From positions 8,065,001 through 8,129,000 of the forward strand of contig NC_135361.1 in assembly GCF_051622035.1 (NCBI RefSeq): a stretch of DNA of 64,000 bases, written 5' to 3'. The notes below the pieces were generated by a model. That model was not told the DNA's origin and did not search any database. It saw nothing but the letters and a program-made list of their open reading frames with translations. Shown here piece by piece: positions 1-11,471 of the stretch. A program made the translations under genes and the position numbers. This DNA comes from Arctopsyche grandis. Lineage: Eukaryota; Arthropoda; Insecta; Trichoptera; Hydropsychidae. Numbering within the stretch: the first letter of the stretch is position 1; every line of letters begins with the position of its first letter.

Positions 1-310
1 ACCAGGTAACCACTGACTACTATCGCTCACCTCTTTCAATCACTGCTACCAACGTGATTCATTCGCTCGCGATTTTCATTTGTTTCCAAATGTTTTTTAT
101 TTAACCGATCGATTTTATTCAAACTGTACATTTCCGGGTACGAATTTTGCATCTCGTCATGTGCGATGTATTTATCTTTTGGATGTTTTCTTTTCACGCG
201 ATCGCGTGCCATTGCGAGAGATTGACAGCGCGAACGTATGGCGTTCGGTGAAAACCTGTTCGCCAGTGTTCCTCGTTGCACAATTCGCTTTTTATGTATC
301 GGTTTCATTG
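1..310. other. CpG-richer tract at the window edge, no gene assigned
   Basis: More CpG (GCTCGCGATT, CACGCGATCGCG) than the neighbouring AT-rich DNA. It could belong to a promoter of a gene to the left, but no frame with a recognisable product is present. Confidence 0.3.
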
Positions 311-3240
311 TTATCGCGGATTACAAGCTTTTTATTGTTTTTTTTTTTTTATAACAATGATGCAATGTTTGTTAACTGTTACGCATAGTTTTACTTATTT
401 CAAGTGCATCGTTATCTTATTATATTTTAACTAGGTGTTATCGATTTTGTTTTGGGCCGCAGTCAAATGAAGATTGATGAAAATTAATTAATTAAATTAA
501 GATTTTAATTTTTATATGTAATGGTACACATATAGAATAAAAATGCCATTAAAAGAGAAATAGAGTTAAATAAAAATAAAAATAAATTCCAACAGATTGT
601 AACATAAAAAAAAATGACAATGAATCAACCACAGATTTACTTCTTCAAATTAGCCCTAAAAGCACTGATTCACCTATAATAAATGAGATATTTTATAATA
701 TACTGATAATATTTTCCTTTGAATTGTTGACGAAGTATTAATGTATTTGAATTGGAATCGATATAATCCGGCTTAATTTTTCAGCCGAATATTTTTTAGT
801 ATCTTCATATTTTTGGTCGAAGCAATATATAATTCAAGGCAAATTTCCGCCCACCGGATATAGTCGTTTATTTAATTTTTTGCCGTTTAATTATTCATGA
901 AACATCACAAATTGATTATACATTTTATATTATACTTTTGAATTTTGCTGTATACAGGAAAAGGAAGTTTTTGCTAATATGAATATTTTATAACATTTAC
1001 ATATGCATATATTCTGATTAATTGCTTGAATACCTATAATATGTTAGATTTGTGGTATTGATGACAATATTAGAAACATAATAAATTGAGGAAAAATAGA
1101 GAAAAGTAAAAATATAAAATTTCTATTTGGATTATATGTATTATACATACATATAGTCAGTGGCGTAACTAGAAAAATTGGGCCCGCATGCAAATGTTAG
1201 AAAAAGGCCCCCTTTAGTATTCTTGTTATTAAAATTAAATTGGTAATTATTTAATTGTAATTATTAGTCGCAAATTATGCAATTACATATTTCAAAGACA
1301 TTTTATTTTAACATCGTTTTTATAGATAATTGCAGACAATTATTTTTACTGTACCATAACGGAAAACTATCGAATGTCGTGAGAAGGAGTACAGATGGGT
1401 GAAAATTCGACACGCAATGTGTCGCATATCAAATTTGGAGTATTAAATTTTAAATATTGTTTCCTTTAGTCATTTTAATAATTTAAAATGACTTTCAAGA
1501 TTTTTATTTGAAAAATATCTAGTATTTTTTTTATTTGAAAACCTTTTGGACCCCTTAATTTAAAATGCCCGCATGCACCGCATGCCCGTGCGGCACAGTA
1601 GACACAAATTTGTGCGTCCCAAGGTTCAATGCGACAAGAGTATTTTAATGATTCCCAAGTGAGGATAGACATAGCATTATGTCTGTAGCATCGCTATATT
1701 GGTAGTTTTTTGCGTCGCGCCAGTATGCACGTGGTCGTAAAGTGTTATTTGAAAATTTTCCATACATTAACATATATGTATAAACCGCTTATTATTAAGT
1801 CCACAGATATTTAATCTTGTCTATTATCGGTATTCAATTATTAATATACAAACAAAGAAATATAAACATGCACTCCACCATTGTGATTGTACAATAATAA
1901 TAATTAGCAATCAAATCTAAACGCCATATTTGTTGAGGCATTACCCGACTGTTTGCGTACCATTTTATAATAGGCATTGTGATAGATATATTTTAAATGA
2001 AGAGCACCCGTTAAATATTTGATGTGTGCTCTCGCATGTGTACAAATGTTGTTTTTTTTTATTTTCGTTAGCGTGACACACCAGCCAGACCGTTTTGTAG
2101 CCTTCCCTGCCAAAACATGTTTTTATTATGTCACACGGTGGCAGATAAGAGTTATATTTTTCAGCTGAGGTGCGAAGGGGTTGGGCCGGGTCGTACGATT
2201 TAGGTCAACGCAACATCCCGTGGGTGTGTGCGGGTCAACGGTTGCATTCTGCAGCCCATAACTGGGTCAGATGTTCCACCTGTCTCTCAACTCCAGAGCT
2301 TTTCTGGGTCAAAGCGATGTTTAATTATGTCACCTCGACTATATAGAAGGTGTGATAGTAGAGTATACGCCCATTTAGACCCATTTGGCTTAATTTTTAT
2401 CGCCTAGGTGTGTCTGGAGGTAAACATAGTTAATGGGGTAGTAGGTCTTACAAATAGGCAGCAGGTATCACAGATATAGAACAGTTATTTTTTACGATCG
2501 AACGAAAGGTTGAAAAGATCTCTTGGAATATGCCACTATGCCTCATTTTTTTATGTTTGAGCAAAATACCCTATTACTTTTGGTCACTTTACCTTTTCCA
2601 TTATGCTAGACGGATATTAGGACATACTATGCATACATACTAGGAAACGAGATTATAAAACTAACCGACCAACTAGGAAACGAGATTCTAAGTTGGTTTA
2701 CTAGCAAACTGAATCAATTGGGGTATGATTGTAGGTCATAAAAGGTTTTTGGGGTATTGTCGTACTTTCTTACACAATCCAAGTCCTGTTCAACCAATGC
2801 TCCTATTATCAAGTGCTATCTTATATACTTTGGGCTTTAAAACTTTAACTCGCATTAAACTTATCACTCGACAGTATGAGCGGAATGACACGTCCCAAAA
2901 CTTATAAAATATTAAATTTCTTGTTCGCCTTAATCCCAAAACATTCTGGGAGCTTATGAATAAATAATATGAGGTACGTACTGTCGCTTTTTTTGCAAGT
3001 TTTGATTAAACATCTGACTAACTCAGATGTTTTAATTTGTAATCGCTATCTGCAGTGATTGTGCTAAGATAATCTTAATGGCTGCGCCAGGTAGTCCTAA
3101 ATTCAATCATAGAATGCATTTAGGTCTACCTGAACGGGGTCCATCAGTTATCTTTGGATCATACTCAAGAGATTAGGTATTTAGAAAAATAAAAATATTG
3201 ATTGTAGAAAATGAATCTCCTGTGAAATATACATACATAT
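310..3240. other. AT-rich non-coding DNA
   Basis: Apart from the transposon-like remnant at 1155 I see no gene. Short frames are isolated and contain no recognisable motif. Confidence 0.5.
1155..1600. mobile_element. DNA-transposon-like remnant
   Basis: CAGTGGCGTAACTAG followed by GGGCCCGCATGC and GGCCCCCTTT looks like a DNA-transposon terminus common in animal genomes. ACCGCATGCCCGTGCGG near 1580 may be from the same element, but no matching inverted end is seen. Confidence 0.3.
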
Positions 3241-3249
3241 GTACATATA

Positions 3250-3437
3250 CTTGAATGGTACCCGAGAGAAGGCAAAAGAGTAAAAGGAAGACCGCAAGGA
3301 AGATGGGTGAACGAAATTAGGAAAATGTGCGGAATGAGATGGATGAGTGTTGCGCAAAACAGAGACGAGTGGAAGCGTGTTGGAGAGGCCTTCATCCAGC
3401 AGTGGATGGCGAATGGCTGTAAATGATGATGATGATG
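3250..3437 (+). mobile_element. RTE-type LINE, short 5'-truncated copy with target duplication
   Basis: 188 bp nearly identical to 7999-8180, starting TTGAATGGTACCCGAG and ending in (GAT)n after the stop. GTACATATA occurs on both sides (3241-3249 and 3437-3445), consistent with a 9-bp target duplication. Confidence 0.75.
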
Positions 3438-4164
3438 TACATATATGAACAAATCTTAACAGAAAAATTCAAATCAATTTATCTAAGGAATAATTAATCT
3501 GCTGTGATGAAAATGACGTGCTGATCTAGTCGAGAAATTAAAAATTGCCGAAATGTGTCATTTTAAGAAGACTCCATTGAAAGCCAGGAGTAATACTATA
3601 ATACTTCATTGTTTTCTTCTGATCCCATAATCTTCTCCAAGTTGCCTCTAATGAATCATTATTATGCTACTTCTACATAGTACATTTTACTAATAATGAT
3701 TATCTGCTACTTCCAATCGTTTCTGAATTGGGCAACCTTTTTCCGAGCATTCAAAGTGCCATTGGCAGTTAAATTGATATCTCAATACATTATAATATAC
3801 ACATCGTGCTTATTTAATATAATGGCTATTTAGTTTCTACCTTATGAATTCGATTCTTCCTAGTAATAACCACGACTTCCCATAGATGTATCCTTTCCAC
3901 AGCTCAGACTCCAGATGTCATAATCCCATTTATGATCCAAAATTGCATGTGACTGCATCATGGATGAACACACTCAAAAGGACGGCACGGCACGCTTAGG
4001 TAAACGTATCTTCAAGTCATTGTTACTTCGTACTTATTATTTCCACAATTTCCTCCTACATTTCTTCAAATGAGGGAATCACTGTTATCGATCACTGTCA
4101 AACAAGGATAAAATATCACTGAAAACACTCCAGGGGGAGTTTCGGTTAGGATTGCTACGGTAGA

Positions 4165-4472
4165 TACTAGGCATGCCAGCGGTTTTTTTTTAATGTGCAA
4201 AACTGTCTAAAAAAATACGTGCCGCGTGCCACTCTGTGTGCCTGCACCTTTAGGGCGTAGACACGCAGAGGCATGTGGCACGTGTTTTTTGTTTTAAAAA
4301 ATTTTGCACATGTAAAAAAAACCGCTAGCATGCATAATCTATGCTGTGGCACCTAGGCTTGAATCCTTGTATTAACATAGGTTTGATAGTGATCGAAAAT
4401 GGTGATTTCTTGTGGAAAAAAATAATCCAAGAACGTGCCCGTGCCGCTCTATTCAGTGTGTTTTCGCCCTTA
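4165..4472. mobile_element. MITE of the AGGGCG family next to an inverted partial copy
   Basis: 4251-4472 starts TAGGGCGTAGACACGCAG and ends GTGTTTTCGCCCTTA, matching the TA-flanked family. The preceding 4165-4250 is an inverted partial copy of its left half, so 4170-4333 as a whole forms an imperfect palindrome centred near 4250. The interior contains the family core (GTTTGATAGTGATCG near 4383). Confidence 0.6.
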
Positions 4473-5830
4473 GTATTTCGTGTACCTTTATTTTAACCCC
4501 AGCTGATCTCATTGTACTGTTTATTTTTATATCCAAGTCTGAAGGAAGGTTTATTTAAAAAGTCTAATCAGATTCTGTCTTCTTTACTCCTTACCTACCA
4601 AAACAAACACCAAAATATAAACTGGGCAGTCTTGATAAACATTGTACGTTCTTTGAACTGGCTGATAATGTCATTGTTTTGAGTGTGGTCGGTATTGTAT
4701 AATATTAAACTAACGTATTAAAACGTGATAACGAACCAAATCCACCATATATTGCCTCAATGTTATAAATATTGATACTACTCGAGAGAAAGCATACTCG
4801 AAGTCATAACCTTTCAGCAGCGTGCTAAATCATCAATTTCACGGCAGTTTGTTGATATACGATGACGTATCAATATATCGACTTATTATATACATATACC
4901 CGTGTTTACATGCGCCTGACAGGACAAAGGAAGTTCGGGATGTACGAAAGTTGATATGCGTCGAATTGGAACATGTGTCGGCGTTAGAGTGAGTACTAAA
5001 TGGGAGAAATTGGAACAGATTGACACTGGCGACTCGAAACGAGAACGTTTTGAACAAAGGTCGTCACTGCGTATTGAGTATCAACAAAGTGAAAAAGAAA
5101 AGTTGAACAATTCACAGACAGTTAGAGGTCATCGAGCAATTTGCACAAATTGAATTCGAACAATGTAACCAACGAAACAAAAAAAACATCCAAAGAAGTG
5201 GATAAATTGAATATTGTCCCAGTTCCAAATTAAATAAAACGGCCGCTACGGAAAAATAGAACGAGAGATGCACGGATAGAATTAAATTAAACCAGACGAA
5301 TTTGTATTTATATACGTGTTTCGGAATACATAGTTGTTTGGTCAACGTACCCTGGGAGCGTGGGTCCTGAATGCAATGTTTGCTTTGTTGGCTACTGTCT
5401 GGTCAAAAACCTTATAAAACATTTGCACACACATAAATAAATATCAGTCGACTGGTTGGCAGGGTATTGGACTCTTGAACTGATGGTTCTTGATTCGATT
5501 TCCAATATTATATAGTGTGTAGCTGTGACATTCTTCTATTGAAGGTTCTGCAACTAGTGGCTAAACTTGTATGTCGCTCGAGTGTCTACATTGATTTAAT
5601 CTGAACAGATGATTACTTTCAAAACATTTTTTAAATGCATACTTGATTTCAAGCGTAACAAATTCATGACGGTCAATTTTTTTACTATTTACCAATTTGA
5701 ATACGTGTCGCGAATAAGGTGCTAACTAACATTTTTTGTGGAATAACGTGCTATTTGGTTACGTCATTCGTCACCCTCTGTAAAAATATTCTTAATTTTT
5801 GACGTTTTTACTGGTAAATCAACTTTGCCG
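4473..5830. other. Non-coding stretch
   Basis: No gene found. A weak tRNA-like segment at 5450-5510 (GACTGGTTGGCAGGG, then GATTCGATTTCC) may be a SINE head. Confidence 0.4.
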
Positions 5831-6106
5831 TGAGGGCGGTTTTTTTCTGCGCGTATACGGTCGTTTCAGCATACGCGCTTACACACGCGCTACTTTTCGC
5901 GCTTCAAAAAACCGGACGCGCGTACACGGGCTTATTCCGGCGTTTTCGCTCGAACCGGTAGTGGTGATTTAGTATCAACATGGATAATACGAGCTTATAA
6001 GCGCGTCTACGCTCGTACGAGTTGCGCGTATGGAAAACGACGCGCCTATACGCGCCTACATGCACTTCAAAAACGAGATTATAAACGCTAGTCTGAAACC
6101 GCCCTT
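5831..6106. mobile_element. MITE with GGGCGGTTT inverted ends, CGCG-rich interior
   Basis: The ends AGGGCGGTTT (left) and AAACCGCCCT (right) are inverted repeats next to TG and TA; the left TA appears mutated. The 276-bp interior is strikingly rich in CGCG and GCGCG words, unlike the AT-rich surroundings. Proposed Tc1/mariner-like non-autonomous element; no coding capacity. Confidence 0.6.
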
Positions 6107-7785
6107 AGATTTTGCACGCGCTCAGTGGAATAACGTGGTTTTAAGTGTCAATATGTCTGGAAAAGCGCCCGTCGTTCTCCCTGCTAGTGCTTGTTTGTTT
6201 TTTATAGGAGTTGTGGAATAACGTTGTAATTACATTCGCTGACCACCTTATTCCACATGTTCATTGTGTTTTGCATGTTTTTTTTTGTTGTATTGAATTA
6301 ATTTTGGTAATTTTTGATTATTAAATAAAGTTTGCGTGTGAAAATATATCGTTTGATCTAGAAAAAGCTATTAAAATATCGACAATGAATAAAAAAAAGT
6401 TTTTCTTGAATACACTAAATTACAACTTTTGTTAATTACCACCTTATTCGCAGCACGTATTCATTTAGTAGAGCTTTTTTGAAAAAGTATTTTTTTATCT
6501 AACGGTTTCTCGTCTACCTTCTGGAGAAAGATGGATATTTTATGGTGAAAATTTTATATACATACATAGAACTGTCTTAAAATGGTCTATCTGATATTAA
6601 TTCAGATCTTGTCACCAGTGATATGCATATGTATTGATAATCATTGAGAAATTTGAATAAAATCTTCGATTATTAGCTGGGTATACGCTTTAGTGTTTAT
6701 CCCAAGAGCTACACTAAACTGCGGTTTCTAAAATTGGCACAGTATAAATTGCTCCTACTCTACAATTAATTAATTTTATTAGACACTATGAATGATTATA
6801 GAATTGAAATCGTTTGTCCAAGAAAATGAGCTGCCATCAAATTTTAAGAAGGTGCGTATATTGTGAATTTATAATGCACACAATAAATAGAATACATACA
6901 CAACGAATGGTACCGAACTGTGGTTGAGTAAATTGCATTCTGAGAAGCAGCTTCAGAGACAAAGATCTACCGGTCGACCACGTGTATTAAAGACAAAGAC
7001 GTTGTTATTCTTGGAAACGACCAGAGATTGGAGCAAGACAGGAAAACGACCACGAGCGACGCATTCGTTATTCTTCGACACGGAGAAGAGGGGAATGAGA
7101 GGTCACATGGCAGAAATAATTGGAATCTGGGTGAACCGGACCTGGTTAACGCAAGCACGCGAAGTATCCAGGACGCCTGAATTCCAGCATCCCGAATTTC
7201 TGGGTCCTGACTATGGAGATATCCCCGATGCACAATTGCATTATATCTACTTAGTGATAATTACGAGACCTTCTACAGTTCCTGTGCTATAAATTGCACC
7301 TTGTTCAAGATATGACATTCGTTTCTAATGTTTCAGGCATGACTAGCCTTGTCGCCTCATTAATAATTTTATATCCGTCTCATTATTACTGAGCCAAATT
7401 GATGTTGCAATAATGCTATATCAGTGCTTCGCGGGTTATTGGAAACTTTTCTATTAAGCGATGTCTAAATCACGGTCGAGTAACGTATCAGCGTGACATA
7501 GGTCAGCACGATTGAAAGGTCATCTGGTGGAAAAGTGTGTGTACGCTGATTGGCCGAATGTACATATTATCTGTGCGTAAAATTAGGTTGCAGAGGGTAG
7601 CACTATCCTGAGTAAACTGTACTAACAATTTGATTACATTTCTTTTTGGCAGGTCAACAACTTCTCTAGTGTAAACGGACGATGCTTATAACCGTTTGAT
7701 CATACTGATCACTGATTTTTTTTGGGGGACTCGTTTTAGAATTTGGAAAATAAAATATTTCCGTTTTTCGTCGTGCTAAATAATT
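6107..7785. other. Non-coding stretch with one basic open frame
   Basis: A 122-codon frame at 6924-7292 is rich in Arg, Lys and Thr and slightly GC-richer than its surroundings. It matches nothing I know and starts in a non-conserved context, so no gene is called. Confidence 0.4.
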
Positions 7786-8183
7786 ATGAAAGGAAAGGCA
7801 TGCGCAAAAATAGGCATATTACTGTACATAAGAAGTATGGAACGCTGTATGCTTGGCATAACGAGGAAAGACAGAAAGCGGAACACGTGGGTGAGAAATA
7901 TGACAAGGGTAGTGGACATAGTGGATAGAGTGAAGAGATTGAAATGGCAATGGGCGGGTCACGTAGCTAGGAGGATGGACGAAAGGTGGACAAAAGAAGT
8001 GCTTGAATGGTACCCGAGAGAAGGCAAAAGAGTAAAAGGAAGACCGCAAGGAAGATGGGTGAACGAAATTAGGAAAATGTGCGGAATGAGATGGATGAGT
8101 GTTGCGCAAAACAGAGACGAGTGGAAGCGTGTTGGAGAGGCCTTCATCCAGCAGTGGATGGTGAATGGCTGTAAATTATGATG
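7786..8183 (+). mobile_element. RTE-type LINE, 3' end of the endonuclease-reverse transcriptase ORF
   Basis: A 131-residue open frame ends in blocks typical of the C-terminus of insect RTE-like reverse transcriptases: MERCMLGITRKDRKRN, RLKWQWAGHVARR, VLEWYPREGKR, RWMSVAQNRDEWKRVGEAF and QQWMVNG. The stop is followed at once by ATGATGATT, the short repetitive tail normal for RTE elements. The upstream catalytic domains are absent, so this is a dead 5'-truncated copy. Confidence 0.75.
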
Positions 8184-8301
8184 ATTTAAATGTCAAAATT
8201 AGCAATTGGGATACTGGGAGAGTGGGTGTTTTTGGTTCCACTTCCTAATTCTAAATGAAAATATTCTGCATCTGTACAATTTCAAATATATTTTGCGCGA
8301 C

Positions 8302-8587
8302 TAAGGGCGAAAGGAAACACACAGCAGTGCACGTGGCACTTGGTTTCATTAGATTCTTTTAAACATGCGAAAAAATGCGCCGTGCCTTGCATTTTTTCGC
8401 ATGTTTAAAAGAATCTAATAAACATCTAATGCACGCCTTGCCCCAAAATGACCCTCTGGGGTGTTTTCGCTAAAATTGTATCCTTGCTTGACAGTGATCG
8501 ATGACGATGTATCCCATATTTGAAGAAATGTAGGAGCACCTGTCGATGTTCCACGTGCCACGTTCCGTGCTGCGTGTTTTCGCCCTA
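8302..8587. mobile_element. TA-flanked MITE, same family, with an internal perfect hairpin
   Basis: The terminal inverted repeats begin AGGGCGAAAGG and end TGTTTTCGCCCT, bordered by TA on each side. Inside, 8349-8378 and 8389-8418 form a perfect 30-bp stem with a 10-base loop. The remaining body (8460-8560) is shared in reverse orientation with the copy at 48710-48962. Confidence 0.75.
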
Positions 8588-8689
8588 ATGGATGCGCGTC
8601 CACTACACGTGACAAGTATTGGATGCAATTCTGCACTAAGTTTAATTCCCACGATTTGCACAGTCTCGTCTGTTGTTGTGCAAGCAGTA

Positions 8690-9115
8690 AAGTTTAATCG
8701 CCGCTAGCTGTTGCTACTTCAGCTGCGCCGTCCATTCTATTCAGAAAGACTGAGTTGCATCACGCGTCCGAATCTGGGCCGGGGCAGGGGCGCGCCGGGT
8801 GTTTTTCCATTGCTGCCAATCGCTTTTTTTATGTTCTCTAATTTCACCCGCACCGGTTTTGTTTTTGTTGGTTGTTTCCGGTGTGCCGTCGCGTGGTTCT
8901 GCCAGACAAGGCGGCGGCGCTGTCGACGCCATTGTTTGCTATCATGGCGATGACGTAGCGCGTCACGTCACTCTAGGAGTCGACTGTCTCTCTCGCACTC
9001 GCCGCTTAGCCCTTGCTGCTGTCTCGCTCTCGCAGCACAATGACGGAACTGTAGTAGCAAGACGCGCACAATTCGCACGACCGTGCGATCGGAAGCACTG
9101 TTAGTCGTGCGCTAC
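8690..9115. promoter_or_regulatory. CpG-rich island, possible promoter or 5' exon
   Basis: Dense CpG (GGGGCAGGGGCGCGCCGGG near 8778; GCGCGTCACGTCACTC near 8956) in an otherwise AT-rich region, with CT-rich runs. No conserved protein. Could be a distal promoter or leader exon; strand unknown. Confidence 0.3.
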
Positions 9116-9324
9116 AGCGATATTACCCAAGTGCATACCCAAGCCTTGCAAAACGATCATCGGCTATCTCACGTCATGTGCACTGTGATGAAAAGTATTT
9201 CATAAAAGTCTTATCAGAATCTTATCGGTATGTACACGTGTACCTTTATAGGTTTTGGGTAAAGGTGATATCTGTATACACTTTTTTTTGACAGCAACGA
9301 AGTATAGACGTGAGACTAGTACAT

Positions 9325-10178
9325 ATTTTATTTTATTCCATCAATCAATCTATGTACACTCGTCATTACAGGTCGCTCCAATGCGACGAGTGTACTATAC
9401 ATATCAAGAAACACACCGAATTATATATTAATACATAATTCGAAATTATACATGACATATGTATATGGTCAAACGAAGCATTGCAAACATCGTATACAAT
9501 AAACATTTATACAACAGAGATATATATGGAGAGAAACCCGGCGAACCTTGATATTGTTACGTACGCCGCGGATTAAGCGAATAGAATCCCAGAGACTATG
9601 TGACCGTTCAAGGGTTATCTGTTATCGGATTAACTATGTAAGTGCTTGCACTTACTTCCAAAGATTATATCTGGACTCTAAATGCATTTAGGCTAAACAA
9701 TGACCGTTATTAGTTATTTCTCAGAATCGGTACGGGGAGACCCAATGTCGTGGAAATACATATCCGAATACGTGACTATACAACAGGTAAACAGATTAGG
9801 CGTCCTGTGAGATCTACCCTTTATAAGGCGGTACGTAGGCGATATCATGTCATTCTGGACTGAACACTGTCAATACGTGTATCTCCTGAATCATCAATAA
9901 ATGCTGTGATACGACTGTTGGCCTTTTACTTGGATCCTCCACCCACCCCTACGCAACAATATATAAAATAATAACTCAATATTTTGCGAGAGAACTGGGG
10001 AGGAAAGACAATTTTGCAGGAATCGTTTCAATGACAATCAGAAAAATTGGCAAACTCTGATAGGAAACGACCGGCCTGGTCACAAACCAAGGTCTGGTCA
10101 GCAGCAACCTGTGTGACTCGAACTTATAACCACACTGACCATAGCAATATATGCTAACCATTAGTCCATGCTGCTGGT
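9325..10178 (-). mobile_element. tRNA-headed SINE, tail type B, split by the LTR
   Basis: On the minus strand the head (10178 downward) reads like tRNA promoter boxes: an A box around CTAATGGTTAGCATAT and a B box around GGTTATAAGTTCGAGTC. Next come the group's central domain (TCCTATCAGAGTTTGCCAAT in head-to-tail sense) and a long 3' body ending in an AT-rich tail near 9330. The LTR at 9555-9958 interrupts the body. Confidence 0.75.
9555..9958 (+). mobile_element. Solo LTR, Ty3/gypsy-like, inserted in a SINE
   Basis: 404 bp beginning TGTTACGTACGCCGCGG and ending CTACGCAACA (TG...CA), with ATAT on both sides (9551-9554 and 9959-9962). A TATA-like CTTTATAAGG lies at 9820-9829 and a polyadenylation signal AATAAA at 9897. 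No internal gag/pol sequence or second LTR is present, so it is a solo LTR left by recombination. The 4-bp duplication is usual for Ty3/gypsy. It splits a SINE whose uninterrupted relative is at 38529-39003. Confidence 0.85.
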
Positions 10179-10254
10179 TGTATGTACATTGAATGGAAAA
10201 AAATTGTGTGAAGTCCAATGCACTCGGTGAATTGTGGAAACTTTATATAAATGC

Positions 10255-10500
10255 CAATAGTAGCTTATAGTTCGGTGAGTATTTCGCACAATACGATCTC
10301 GCAAACGTCACTACAATCTCGATCATGGAACATCTGGCACGCGAAAATTCCATCCATCGATAGTCACGTATGCGAACTATCATACTATCGAAAACTCGAG
10401 TGCCAGATATTCCCTATCCGCGACTTTCGTTGCTACGGATTTCGTTTACGCGATTTTAATGTGCGTGATAATCCGTTTGCCGTAGATGACGTATTTATCT
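10255..10500. repeat. Palindromic repeat of the CATCTGGCAC family
   Basis: GGAACATCTGGCACGCGAAA and CTCGAGTGCCAGATATTCC are inverted halves around a centre near 10365. The same unit recurs at 61586-61735 and inside both arms of the 44243-46957 foldback. CpG-rich, non-coding. Confidence 0.6.
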
Positions 10501-10587
10501 AAGTATATGAAAAATGGGCATCAGATGCATGGGCGTAAGGAGAGCTACAAATTAAATGAGTGGATGTAGTAAGACGAGAGAGAGTCA

Positions 10588-10634
10588 TTTGGAGAGGCCT
10601 TTTGGCGAGCGGTGGTGGCGAATGGCCGCAAAAG
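10588..10634 (+). mobile_element. RTE LINE remnant
   Basis: GGAGAGGCCTTTTGGCGAGC and GGTGGCGAATGGCC correspond, with changes, to the last 45 bp of the RTE copies at 3395 and 8135. Confidence 0.35.
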
Positions 10635-10888
10635 AAAATTTGGTTCATAGTACGTAGTGTACAAGTCGTAGAAGTTAAGTAAGAATGGCAGCTCAATGCG
10701 TGCAACTTTCTTGTATGATTTAATTACATATCGCGTGTTGCGTGTTGAGCTTTCTGTTGAATAAATTATTTAAATTCGAGGAATTGTTATTTGGGAATTT
10801 ATTTTTTTGCTATCCTAGCCTATAGAACTGATTATTGTGAAAGTTATATATGTGCAAAATTTTACATTCAAAATAAGCATAATATCAA

Positions 10889-11463
10889 ATTTGGATTGCA
10901 AAAATACTGAAATTTTCGATATCGATGTAACCGAAAGATACCGGTAGTACCGGTATTTTTGTTATTCTTTTTTTATATTATTATTGGTAATAAAATACCC
11001 GTACGCCTGACAACCCGAGTATGGTTTGCATGTTTCAACATGCTTATTGAAAGATACGCCAAATCTAAACCTTCAAATACAGGATACTGTGAAGTAGGTA
11101 CGGCAAAGGTACCTACTTCTTAACAGGTAAAGGTAAATAACAACTATTTATAAATGCAACTTCTGCAGAAATGCTGAAAAATAAATATGTTAATACTCCA
11201 TAAAGCTATTTTACATTGAAAGCAACACATTTAATCCCCTACAATAAGCATTTTTAAAAGCTTTTTTTTTTGGTTGTGTTGTATTCTTCGCTTATATCTA
11301 AATACTGTTGAAAAATATACGCATCGGTCGTTTTTAGCCATGGAGATATTGTTTTCAAAAAATAAAAACCGGTATTTCTTTTTTAACACCGGTACCACCG
11401 AAATTCGTGTTTTGAGCCGATTCCGGTAGTACCGATACTGGTATTACCGGTATTGCAATCCCT
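10889..11463. mobile_element. hAT-type MITE with exact 8-bp target duplication
   Basis: Flanked by AATATCAA at 10881-10888 and 11464-11471. The ends ATTTGGATTGCAAAAAT and TACCGGTATTGCAATCCCT are imperfect inverted repeats, and both subterminal regions carry repeated palindromic TACCGGTAGTACCGGTA words. No transposase frame is present in its 575 bp. Confidence 0.8.
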
Positions 11464-11471
11464 AATATCAA

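Noticed and set aside
6924..7292. 122-codon basic frame
   Set aside because: No family pattern and no splice or promoter context; left as unassigned.
9976..10218. 80-codon minus-strand frame
   Set aside because: It is a translation through the SINE head and body.
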